DNA from: Fratercula arctica
Lineage: Eukaryota; Chordata; Aves; Charadriiformes; Alcidae
Assembly: GCA_947846985.1 (NCBI GenBank)
Contig: CANTUZ010000001.1
Coordinates: 109,509,757-109,573,756 of the forward strand
DNA length: 64,000 nucleotides
Direction: 5' to 3'
The position numbers and the translations under genes were made by a program. Shown here in pieces: positions 35,521-46,460 of the stretch. The notes beneath the pieces were generated by a model. It was not told the origin of the DNA and made no database searches. It saw only the letters and a list, made by a program, of their open reading frames with translations. Within the stretch, counting starts at the first letter, position 1. Each line of letters begins with the position of its first letter.

Positions 35521-37960
35521 CTCTTTATCCTGTGGTAAAGCACTTTTTGTAAATAATATAGGAGCTAAACTGTATTACAGGAACATGGGGAATTAAGAGT
35601 GAAAATGGACCATCTGAACAGATGTGCATTACAGTAAGTACTGACTGCTAACTTTGAGATGAGCTAAGTCATGACTACCTTTTTATTTCCCCTGTTTCAT
35701 GACTACTGTCAAAATTCCAGAAACACTGAAATTCATTCAATGTATTATAATGGAGTTTTCTCCTGCAAAAATTGTGAAGCCAAGTAGAATGTTGCCTTGC
35801 CTACCTCCCTGGGAAAGCTCCTGATGTGATAGGACACTTTGCATCAAGGCTTATAAGCTCGTTGGGATAGCTACCAGGCCTTAGAAATAAACACATACAA
35901 GGTAAACATTAGCACCACTGTTGTCCGTTCTATGACAATTTATTAGTCTGAAAACATGGCTAGTAAGGAGCATCTCTATAAAATTTGGTAATTTATGATG
36001 TCTGTGGGTTTGGCTTTTCATTTGTTTGTTTGGGTGGTTTTGTTTTGGTTTGGTTTTTTTTTCACTTGTTTGAATATTTCTTGGCAAAAAAATGATTTTG
36101 ATCCCAACCCCTTTGACCCTCTTCCCTATTCAACTGCTTTGCTAATCAATACCAAGCTGGTTTCCAATTAACTTTCTGGAGCTACATAGGTATTTTGCAA
36201 CCATGGTAGCTGTGGTTTTACCCAAAAGACACAGAATTTAAAACCAGACTTAAAAGATTTAACAAAATTGGTGTATCAAGAAAGAAACAAAAATGCTAAC
36301 CTACTATTCCCCTTCTCTCCTGGGAAAATCTTTTATACCATAACAGTGGCCAACTTTCCTTCTATTCAGACATTTCTATTAGGATCAAAACATATCTATG
36401 CATAGAAATTTTAATCCAGACATATTTTAATAAGGAAAACAATTTAGAAAATTAGTGAAAAGAAACACTTAAATATCTATATTTTGATTTTTTTCTATAG
36501 CCCTTTATGTTTAAGAAAGCATGATATAGTTGAAAAAAAAAAAGTTCAAAAGGATGTTTTAATGTCTTTAGCCTCAGTTCAGAGAAGCGTGTGTGTGTGT
36601 GTGTATACACTCTTAACTGTTGGTACCTTCCTAACTGATAAACTGTCTGTCACCTGTGTTTTAGTACAGGTGTGATGTTTTTTTAATATTCTGTGGTCAA
36701 TAAAGTTCTCTGTATATCATAATATATATTTCCAGCATCTGCTTTTGATCCTTGAAGATGTGTTAGTCTTTCTGCAATGTCTCCCCAGGTATGAAAATAA
36801 GGATTGACAATAAGTCATCTTGGTGCTCATCTTAAAAACCAACAGATTTCTTTTTGGCTTCATACAACGAAGTTTAATTACAAGGAGGAAAAAAAACCAG
36901 CTTTGAAACTACACAGTCAATCCTTGGTGCACACAGTAAATACTTTCCATATGTGCACAAAAAAAAAAGGAGAGAACAACTGGAATGGTTTCAAAAGGCC
37001 ACCACATGAACAAAGGTGTCATCAAGAAACAGCAAATCACTTTGAGTACATTACGGGAATACCTCACCTTTCTCAGAAACACTGAGCATAGGCCATTTTC
37101 AAGAACCTCACCAGAACTTATTGTTAATGTTAATTATGTGCCTTAGCAGACATGCTAGGAAGATGGATTCTTCAGAAACGTTTACAACTGATGGCAATCA
37201 GAAAACATGGATACTTTGTACATGAATGCTTTCTAGCCTTTCCCTGTGATAGGGTCTTATATTTTCAGTGGAAGATTAGTCTTTATTTTCAAATAATCTT
37301 GAGAAAGCTGTTATTGCTATTACATACTGGTACTTGGTGACTATGTGACAGCATAAAAATTGCATGGGAGTTTTATGGTATGTTGTGACAGAAAACATAA
37401 TTTTAAGCACAATGGATGAACAGTATGTGTATCCTATTACTTTGGTATGCAATTAATAGAAAACCTTGTGCTGTGCTTTTGATTTAGTGAGTTGTAACGC
37501 TTTGTAGTAGATAACTGGCTAGCAAAGCCTTCCTCATGAAGTCCTGCTAGAAGCAGGTGCAGTGGTAAATCTCACTTTCGTCAATGAAACCTATTCAGGA
37601 GGAAAGATTTATGTTAAACTGCTTTGTGCTTGTAGCCCTGCTCAAAACTATAACCAGGTTTCTCTCATTACCTACTTTTCACATTAGAGTAGCTGTTGCT
37701 ATCATAACCCCCCATCCCTGCCCCCTTCCCCTTCGCTGTCTATTGTCTGTTTTCACACTCCTCCTTGCTTTATAATCGCTCACTCACACTCATTTATCAC
37801 TGGCTTACTCTGTCCTGCCTACACTATCTCCCATTTTTGTCATGGTGCACTGGTACATTACAAATACAATTAAACCTTTTACGATACCGCAGCTTTTGGC
37901 TAATGCATCCCAGCTTCAAGGTTGAAAGATTTCTGATATTACCACTGATATCAGTTCTTT
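35521..37960. other. Non-coding, with a possible orphan transcript end
   Basis: Contains (GT)8 at 36589-36604 and an AATAAA at 36699-36704 within a UTR-like context. Short frames, none convincing. A C-rich patch lies at 37708-37732. Confidence 0.5.
36699..36704 (+). terminator. Possible polyadenylation signal of an unannotated transcript
   Basis: GTCAATAAAGTTCTCTG with a moderately T/G-rich stretch (GATGTGTTAGTCTTTCTG) about 55-70 bases downstream. That spacing is longer than ideal, and no exon is recognised upstream, so it may be chance. Confidence 0.18.
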
Positions 37961-37969
37961 CCCATTTAT

Positions 37970-38720
37970 CGGCAGTGTCCGGACTAATGCAGAAGTGTTG
38001 CATTAATTAAAGGAAGCATCCAGTAATGCTGCTGTTTTTGCCAGTCTGACACTGAATTGGAGCTTGATGCCTGCTCATGTTTTAAGAGCCATTCATCACA
38101 CATGTCATCCCAAAGCAGCCAGCTGTCTGAGAAAAGCCTCATTTGCATTTCATCAGCTACACTCTCCCTCTTCTCCCTACCTTTTGTATGGAGCTTTGGC
38201 TTTTTTTTAAAAGAGCGTAGTCTTCAAAAGCAGCTTAGCTAAAATTAGTATTGCATTTAGAAAGATCATTTTCTTTAGTTCAGAGGTCTTAGAATTGATC
38301 TGAGTCAAAAAAATGTGTCATACAAACATAGCCACGCAATCTGTCTGTATAAAGAAATTAATGCGTTATGGGAGAAGACAAAGATTTTTATGATGGATGG
38401 ACTACACCTCTATTAGTTCTGTACATTAAGCTGTTAGAATTAATAAAACATTTCATTTATTTTGAAAGTTCCTTAAAGGGCATGGGATTTTAAAATCCCA
38501 GCAGCTCTGAATGATTCTGCATTATGGATTTTGATTTCCTTTATTGTTAGACTGAAATTGTCTGTGTCAGGTTATATTGAAGCCATTTTAGGAGGCCAAA
38601 GAACATGAGAAACCATCTCGGTGTGCTGAAACCAGCTGGAGAAAAGAGGAAAAATGAAATTATAAGCTCGCACTTTCATTCAGTGACTGACTCGATGAAC
38701 TAATTTTTGCTTTTGTTGCT
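37970..38720. promoter_or_regulatory. Candidate conserved non-coding element G
   Basis: GCATTAATTAAAGG near 37999, an E-box CAGCTG at 38120-38125 and a perfect POU octamer ATTTGCAT at 38141-38148 only 15 bases further on. More AT-core words follow at about 38430-38460. The block is repeat-free. The E-box plus octamer layout is typical of neural enhancers, but this is an inference. Confidence 0.35.
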
Positions 38721-41700
38721 TTACTGAATAGTGCAGAATCTGTAAGCAAACATATCTACCCTATAGCAAAACAACCGATGCAAATCTTTCTGTATGTAGC
38801 TTTATATATTAAATACAAAATGTTGTAGATGTAGGTGTATGTGTATGGTTATCTGTTTTAACTTCAGTTTTTTCACAGTGTGAGGCCTTGTTCATCAAAA
38901 AAAAAAAACCAACCCAGTCTAAATTTGGCTCTTATGTCCCTTCATCTAAACAGCAATAACACAGAAATATTGTAGTTCAACACGATGCATCTTCTGAATT
39001 TAAAATAGGTGTATACTTATTTCTGAACTGTATAAGAAGATTTCCAAATCTTTTATTCCTCAAGCCAGCACTAAAAGTCTATTCTCCCTCACAGTGAATG
39101 AGGTGCATTGTACACAACCATCGTGATTGAAGTCGTTATCTCTCGCCAATGGAGAGAGGCAGGAGCATGTATGTACAATAGGTGTCTACAGCCGAATCTA
39201 ATTTGAGGGGCAGATGCTGTAGGGCCTGCTGGGCTGTGAGGTGTGCCGTGCAGTTTTACTGTCCCGGCTGCAGAATGCGCCTCCTGCTCCCTCCGGGGTG
39301 CGTAACTAACCTCCAAAGTGAAATGCAGAAGGGTATTGACGTGCACTTGGATCTTATTCTAACTGCTGCTGGAAACAACTGGTATATGCATCGGGAAACA
39401 TCCCACAGTTTTAACATAAATGAAACAACTTGGACTAGATACTTAATTATTGGAGAACTCAAGATTCATTTCATGTCATGTGTATGTTACACGCTGAGCT
39501 ATTGGGCAAAACCCAATAGTTACCTGAACGTAGGTAAATATTAGCCAACAAATACCTAACTTTAAGTATATGTACTTAAATCCTGTTCGTTTCAACCAGG
39601 TTTGGGAAGTGACTGTTTTGCTGAATAGGTTGTATGGTTGAACTGTTAAAAAGAAAATGTGTATTTACATTGGCAGTACAAATGTTAACTTTCATTTATT
39701 CTGATTTTTCTTATTTTAGCTGCCCCATTTGACACCGAATTTGAAATAGATGCATTTAATTTAAATCCTAGCTAAAGTTACTTTAAGTCATTTTCTAATC
39801 CCAGCAGAAGTAAAGGAGAAGCAAACATCTCAAAAGTCTGCCTTGGTGTTAACAGTATGTGTGGAAGGGATCCGCAGTTCAGAGCGGCTTTTTGGTAGCC
39901 TTCCCTGTGCTTGCTTGGTCAGCTCACAGTGCAAATATAGAATATGGCAATATAGAATATCTCTCTTCTCCACAGACGTGGCTTATTTAGTTCTGCCACC
40001 ACATTAGCCAGTGAAGCACTGGGACTGCATTAGGCTACTCTGGCTACCATCAGGGAGCCAGAGAAGAGACTGCCAACGAAGTGATTTGTCAAGGATAGAA
40101 GGTGTGGGAACAGCCAAGGAGCATGCACCATTTCTTCTTACTGTCACTGGAGTCAGAAGACCATGATCATAGCTGACGTCTCCTTTTTGGAGTTATATTT
40201 ATATTGCATTTGAGCAGACTATTGAAACAGGGACATAGTTTTGTATGCAGATGATTTACCTATGTGTTTTGTCAGCCACGGAAAAGATTTCTACCTTAGT
40301 GTCAGGTGAGCACTGGGCATTGTCTCTGTTCCAATCTATAACAGGTTGTTGTGCGTGATGCATAAGAACTTTTTTTCCTGTAATTGCAGGAGTAATTTCA
40401 ACAAATTTGTTCATCAAAAGCCAGAAATGAGCACGTCACATTCATTTCTCTCCATGTGTCTATACACATCTACAAGATTTTGTCTGTTTATATTTCAGAG
40501 TGAACAAAACTGAAAGAAACATGTCTTATATAGATTTATTATAGCTTCTTATTCCTTTAAAGAATAATTTATTTTTTTTTTTACTCAATAGGAACAGAGA
40601 CCTTCAGAGATATCATTTTTCTATGATACATACAGTTACAGCCACTCCCTGTCCCATTCTTTCTTCTGCTACGCACACCACAGCTGTTCCTTGTGTGATG
40701 CTGTAGCTGCTCCCTCTATTTCCAGCATAGACCTGGAAAAACAGCAAGAGTTCACTTGGGTTTTGTAGGTGGTTAAAATTTAATACATTTGTATCTGTTA
40801 TTCCTTATATAGCTCCTCCACAGAGTTAATTAATATCACATTTGGGAGCGTGTGGGGTAAAAGAATTTGAACATGCACTATGACACTTTAATGTTTCTTA
40901 TAATTTTTCAAATGACTGGCTTTTAAATAGTATAGACATAAAGATTTTTAAGTAAAATTGATTTCAGTTTCCTGGTTTTAGCATATTATGGACTATCTCA
41001 CCAATACCTTTAAGGCAACCACGTGTATGTCTTTATTGCAAAATACTAGAAAAGGATCACCTTTGTTTTCACACCTGCTGTGAATTTAGAGCTTTTTCTG
41101 ATTTTTTTAAACCCAGTCATCTCACTTATCTATCCCCCAAATTATATAACTTCTCCCTTGCTCTGACATGCACTTGATTCCCTTTACTCTTTATAGATTA
41201 TTTTCTGCTAATGTGATTAGTACGTTTATATATGGATTATTGCCAGAATCAGATCTGCTTTTAAATTCTTTAAAAGTTGTCATCTTTCTTTTGTCCAATT
41301 TATCAGATATACAATTAATAAACCTTTTTTTTTTTTTCCCAATCACAGAGCAAAATATATATACACATAACCTTATCTCTACTTCCAGCTGGAAAATAGG
41401 AATTATTTGTAAAAGTAATTAGGAAGGATTGATTCCTAATCAAATTAAAATACTTGGAAGCCATATTCTGTGAACCCAATTGTCATTTAAATAGCGTCTG
41501 AATTAGTACCTCAATAGACTAATAGTTCTGAAGGTAAAGCAGTGATTTTGGTCCTTTATAAAGCAATGCCACGCAGAACTGAGCAAATACGTGACAGCCA
41601 CATCATTGTATATGAAGAGTTTACGGTCTATGCCCAGACAAAGCGTAGGAGATAAGACTTTGCCTGAGAGACGGGGTGGAGACAGTCTGTTAGGGGGAAG

Positions 41701-43319
41701 AATGAGAGCAGCAACTTAGGGCACAGTGTGTGGGAAGCTGTTTTACATATAAAAGACAGCCCGGAGAAGGGGTCTAGAGGGAGGGTGCCTGGCACAGAAA
41801 CCCGCACCTGAGGGCACAGGGAAGGTCCCCGGCCTCGGAAGGAGAGGCTGACACAAGGTCTCGAGAAGAAGGGAAGGATCGGGGAATGCCAGGGCGCTGG
41901 CATGGATGTGGTGATACACCACCACTGCTGTTTCAGGAGTATAGGGGCGCAGAGCAGCCGTACCGAGGGTGCTTACGCTACTGGGGTGCCCACAGCACCC
42001 CAGTCCTGGGTGCTGATCAGTGCCCACCAACTCCCTGCCCGGGGCTCTGCCCTCAGGAGCTGGGGCAACTCTACTCCCTGTGCCCTCCTATTCCAGCAAG
42101 CTCCAGCCCCACACCTGTCCCTCTGCGGCAATGCCCCTCTCTGCTGTAACGTACTGATGTGGGTCTGCTTTGTTTGTGGGCTGAGGTCTGTGGTAACCAG
42201 AGCAAAGTGGGAGAAGGAGGGGGCTCTGCTGTAGAGGGACAAGCATCATGAAAGGAAAGGAGAACATGCCATGTCGCACCGTGTCATGCTGCGGGTTTCA
42301 GCATCGGGTGATGTTTGTTGGGAGTGTATTCCCAGTGCCTAAAAAGATGTTAGTCACTCCCAAAGAACTTGATGCAGAGGCAGCAGGCGAAGTTTGCATG
42401 CACGCGGAGTCCCACATGTGATAGAGGAGGAAGAGAAAACTGTGGGCAGCCCCTGAACTAAGGAGGAACTGGATCTTGGTCAGAACAGCTCATGTGTTTG
42501 CAATCCTACAGAAATATGATGTGTTCCCCTCTGAGCCATTTTGTGGTGAGATTTGTGATGATCAGAACTTACGGGACCAGCAGGGAGGGGGGAATTTCCC
42601 CCTTAAAGATGGCAGTAAAAGAGTCAAAAGATGTTGAAATGGCAGTGGAAGGTATGACAACCAAGAGCAAGCGTGAGCCATAGGCACCACGGTGTAGCAG
42701 AGAATTCTGTGAGAAAGCATAGGGGAAGAAAGGTGTTAGGAAATGAAGACCATCAGGCACTTGAGGAAGGAACATGTTTCGCTGTGAGAGCAGAGCAGTC
42801 CTGGACACAAAGGCTGATATAGGCCCTCTCTGCGCATTGCAGTAGGACTTTCTTCCTACCTTCATGCAGATTTCTTTTTTCCCCCCTACAGCTTTGCCTG
42901 TCCTCCATCTCATTCACTGCCAGGGAATGAGAGTAGCCTGGTTGCTCGGGCACACACAGAGAAAGCATGAATGAGGAGTCTGAACTGAGGTAAGAAGAGT
43001 ACCTACACTGAGATGAGATGAACCAGAAAAATACAACTACAAGGAAACTTACAAAAGGCTATATGCAACTGTTCTTGTGCACTGACCCTGAGGACAAAAT
43101 CTGCAACTTCTCTCTATTTTTCTGTGCCTACCAGCTTTCTTCAGATAGCCATACCCCTCTACCCTCCTTCTGTCATCTCTCTCTCCTTGGGTTTTCAATA
43201 TCACATTTTTTCTGGTTCTCCTTGGCTTTTATTCATTTCTGTTTCTTCAAGAAGAAGACCATATGAGGCAGAAGTATATAGAAACACAGAAACACACAGA
43301 AAAATTTTGCTGATTTTGG
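38721..43319. other. Long non-coding stretch
   Basis: No gene is supported. A small CpG-containing patch lies at about 39185-39305. Near-duplicate AATATAGAATAT words lie at about 39935-39960. A GC-richer block at about 41640-42240 opens overlapping frames of 63 to 110 codons on both strands without protein-like pattern and holds the inverted repeat at 41980-42004. T-tracts occur near 40570 and 41329. Confidence 0.55.
41980..42004. other. Perfect 10-bp GC-rich inverted repeat
   Basis: ACTGGGGTGC (41980-41989), a 5-base loop, then GCACCCCAGT (41995-42004). It lies in the GC-richer block. A stable hairpin is possible, but there is no T-run or other sign of a functional terminator or RNA gene. 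Confidence 0.7.
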
Positions 43320-43339
43320 CCAAGGGCAATTGCCCTTGG
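43320..43339. other. Perfect 20-bp palindrome
   Basis: The half CCAAGGGCAA is followed without spacer by its exact reverse complement, centred on CAATTG. The symmetry breaks at once outside (G on both sides). No repeat family or gene surrounds it. It could be a dimeric protein-binding site or a chance or mutational palindrome. Confidence 0.85.
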
Positions 43340-44747
43340 GTATATCCTCTTGTAAGTTTTCTTTATAAAGAAACCCTTTTAGGTTTCAGGTTCCTGATTG
43401 TGCAATGTGTAAACGTGAAAGAAACTGTTGACAAAAAGGATTGGGAAGAATTCTTTTTTTGTGAATGAAACATTTATGAATTGAATTGTCTTAAAAGCTT
43501 CTAATTCTGCTTATATTTAAATTTTACTCTGAACAAATTTTAGAAATTAAAACTTATATTAAACCATTAGGAATTTAACTACAACTCTGAATGATTGTCA
43601 TGGACATTTATTTTTCTCATAATTACATTTGTTTCCGTAAGAGGAACAAAAATAGAAAATGAAAAAAGCTCATTCATTTGACAAAACAAAACAGTTGCTG
43701 TGACTGTTACAGGATTGTGGTCCAGACTAGTTAAAGCTCTGGAATAGTGAGATAATTTGCAAAGCAAAATGCATATGCAAATCAGTTGATCAAATCACTA
43801 CTCTATTTTTCCTAGTGCTTTAAGTAAAAGAAGGAAAAGGCAAGGCCAACAGTAGCAGGATGTCAGAATATACGTTATTATTGTTAATGTGATGTAATAA
43901 CTGAGCACGAGGCAAACGAATTTTTTGGCACTCGTGAGGGTATGGAGAGCAGTAATTTCAGTGACAATGCAGCATAACCGAGACTGCATCTGATGCACGA
44001 GAGAATAGGGATGGCATTTATTCCATCTGACTTATATTATCTACAGTGTTGTCATCTGGACTTCTCTTATAGGCGACAGAGAGAAAATAGCTCTTACAGG
44101 ACAACAAATCAGGTTGCAGATGGCAGGTTGCATCTTACAACCCTTGCTGGTTCTCAGTAGAATATTAGTAGCTAGATGATTTCCAATAACCTGACACATG
44201 TTAGGTGTTAATTATAATTTGTTAGACTTTCACACCTTCATACATTATGTCCTCAGAGTTTTTCAGGATCTTGCTATAAGGAAAACTTTTAACAAGCAGA
44301 AGGCTTGTGCTCATGCAACGTTTCTTATCTGCAATAAGCAAGTCACTACCGGGATTAAGTCCTGTTATCTGTCACTTTGAAACAAATGTTCGTATTATGT
44401 GTAAGAAAAGGCATGCCTAGATTCCTAAAATTTACTAAAATCAATTAATGTTTGGCAGTATACTAACAAAAGAAGATTTTTGTTTATATCTATACCAGGT
44501 CAAAGACATGGCATGTATTTATTCAAGTAGCTTTGGCTTGTGGCTTGACTTGTACATGTATTGAGGTACCTTATTGTGAAACTGAAACTGGTGCTGGAGC
44601 GTGATCAATGGAAAACAATGCAAATGCCCATTTTGAGTAATAGACATGTTGATTTTTTTCGTCCAGTGCCCGTTTTCCTCTCCAGAAGTGAAATATGGCC
44701 AGGGAATTTCTGTCCTTTGTTTGAAGACTTAAATAGATAGCAGGAAA

Positions 44748-44783
<36 letters not shown>

Positions 44784-46176
44784 AATTAATAATAATAACA
44801 ACAACAACACTGTATTAATTTAAAAAATAGTAGACTTCCAGATCTCCACAAGTGAAAAAAATGTAGCTGTTGCCTTTTGTAGCCTCTTCAAATGACAATC
44901 CTTCCGCTCCACTGCTTATTCAGTACATAGTATCAGCTCCTCAGAAAAAGCTCTTTGGACCTGGACTTAAAATCTCTGTAAAGCATTGTATCTGTATGGG
45001 ATTTTGTAAACAGGATAAGATAATTTCTCATGCTGTACACATGCCAAACGAATTAGCATTACTGACCAAAAAATTCTAACGCACAAAAGGATGAGGTTCA
45101 GTTCTCCAGAGAAAACCGAGGGAAGGAAGTGGCCATCAAGTCAGACTTCATCACGGAGCGACTCTCATTAATTTTAAAAATCTGCTGACTTTTTGGAATG
45201 GTTACAGCAAATGACTTATGAAATGAAAAATTCTTTCCCAACCCAGTGAGCTTTTCAATCAATGTTCTCCATGATGTGCTGTTTTGCTAGCTGTCTCAAT
45301 TCAGCAACCCTAAAAATATTTAGCAATATAAATGTACATTTTAATAGCTTGCTGCAATCTCTCTTTTGATATCTGGCTTTTATGATCTGTCTTCATCCAT
45401 CCACAATCTCTGGTGCCATCAGCCGAAAAGTCAGTTTCTCTCAAGGGTTCACCTGAAGGCGTCTGCAGTATGGAGCTCACCCCAAACCTCCGCCTCTGCA
45501 CTGCTCCACATCCCCATCAGTCTCACCAAAATTTTTTCTTTTTTTTCTCTCTCATGAAAAATATAATAACAATATCTTCCTGTGCATACTCCATGCCCTG
45601 AGGAGAAGATTAAATTAAATTAAAACTTAAAAGAGGATTTGCCGATGGCTTAGGTTTCTAGTTAAACTGCCTGAACTACAAATAAGTTTTATGTAGGTTA
45701 TTGTTCTTTGGCAAATGCGTCGTTACTGCAAGTCTTTGCTAACAGACAGCCTAATCACTGCTGAGAGAGAGAAGGCTTATTTATTGACTAGCCGTTGCAC
45801 CACTTGCTGACTAACTTTTCCACCTTTTTTCCACCGTCTGACTTTTTCTTCTCTCAATGGCAGAAGCACTGAGATCTTCTGGGAAGCCAGCAGATACTAT
45901 CACTCTGGGGAAGGGGTGCATTTTGCACCAGAACTATTAAGCTATTTCAGACATATGCTTTACACAGTTCACAGGAATCATCAGTGTTAGGAAACTAGGT
46001 TTACTATGTATTACCTCTGTGCTTTCTTTACAGTCAATACAGAGAGGTGTTTGTCTCTCAACCAAATGATACAGAGGCCTAAAATAGCCTGGTGTAACCC
46101 CCACTGTTACCCCCCAGTACCATAACTGCTGGTGTTGAGGAGCAGCAGAGAAGAGGGAAGGACAGAAGAAGAGGGA
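43340..46176. other. Non-coding spacer with tetranucleotide microsatellite
   Basis: AT-rich and stop-dense. The AAAT microsatellite at 44745 is the main feature. TTAAATTAAATTAAA occurs near 45610. No gene is supported. Confidence 0.55.
44745..44809. repeat. (AAAT)n microsatellite grading into AAT and AAC units
   Basis: About nine AAAT units (44745-44780), then AAT units, then ACA units ending near 44809. A compound simple repeat, probably polymorphic. The antisense frame through it gives an Ile/Tyr/Leu-rich artefact. Confidence 0.95.
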
Positions 46177-46460
46177 GTGTAATGATAGGACATCAGGCAA
46201 CGGTTTCAAACTGAAAGAGGGGAGATTTAGATTGGATATCAGGAAGAAATTCTTTACTGTGAGAGTGGTGATGCACTGGAACAGGTTGCCCAGAGAAGCT
46301 GTGGATGCCTCATCCCTGGAAGTGTTCAAGGCCAGGCTGAATGGGGCTTTGAGCAGCCTGGTCTAGTGGGAGGTGTCCCTGCCCAGGGCAGGGGGGTTGG
46401 AACTAGATGGTCTTTAAGGTCTCTTCCAACCCAAACCATTCTCTGTGTGATTCCGTGTGT
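46177..46460 (+). mobile_element. CR1 LINE 3' end, 5'-truncated
   Basis: A second CR1 tail in the same orientation as the copy at 17.5 kb. The ORF2 C-terminus reads in frame through RLDIRKKFF and [21 protein letters not shown] to a stop at 46364-46366. The GGTTGGAACTAGATGG and CTTCCAACCC elements follow. The 3' end is degraded (ATTCTCTGTGTGATTCCG), so the ATTCTATG unit is no longer clean. About 285 bases remain; it cannot move by itself. Internal differences from the first copy (for example HWNR versus HWHR) show independent insertions, possibly of different CR1 subfamilies. Confidence 0.93.

Noticed and set aside
41628..42242. Overlapping frames of up to 110 codons in the GC-richer block
   Set aside because: Several frames are open on both strands simultaneously, as raised GC content produces by chance. 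No splice sites, domains or signal peptide are visible.
44745..44809. Tandem array as CRISPR or satellite
   Set aside because: It is a simple AAAT microsatellite with no spacer structure.
45937..46329. 130-codon minus-strand frame
   Set aside because: Half of it is the antisense of the CR1 ORF2 tail, a well-known source of spurious frames in bird genomes.
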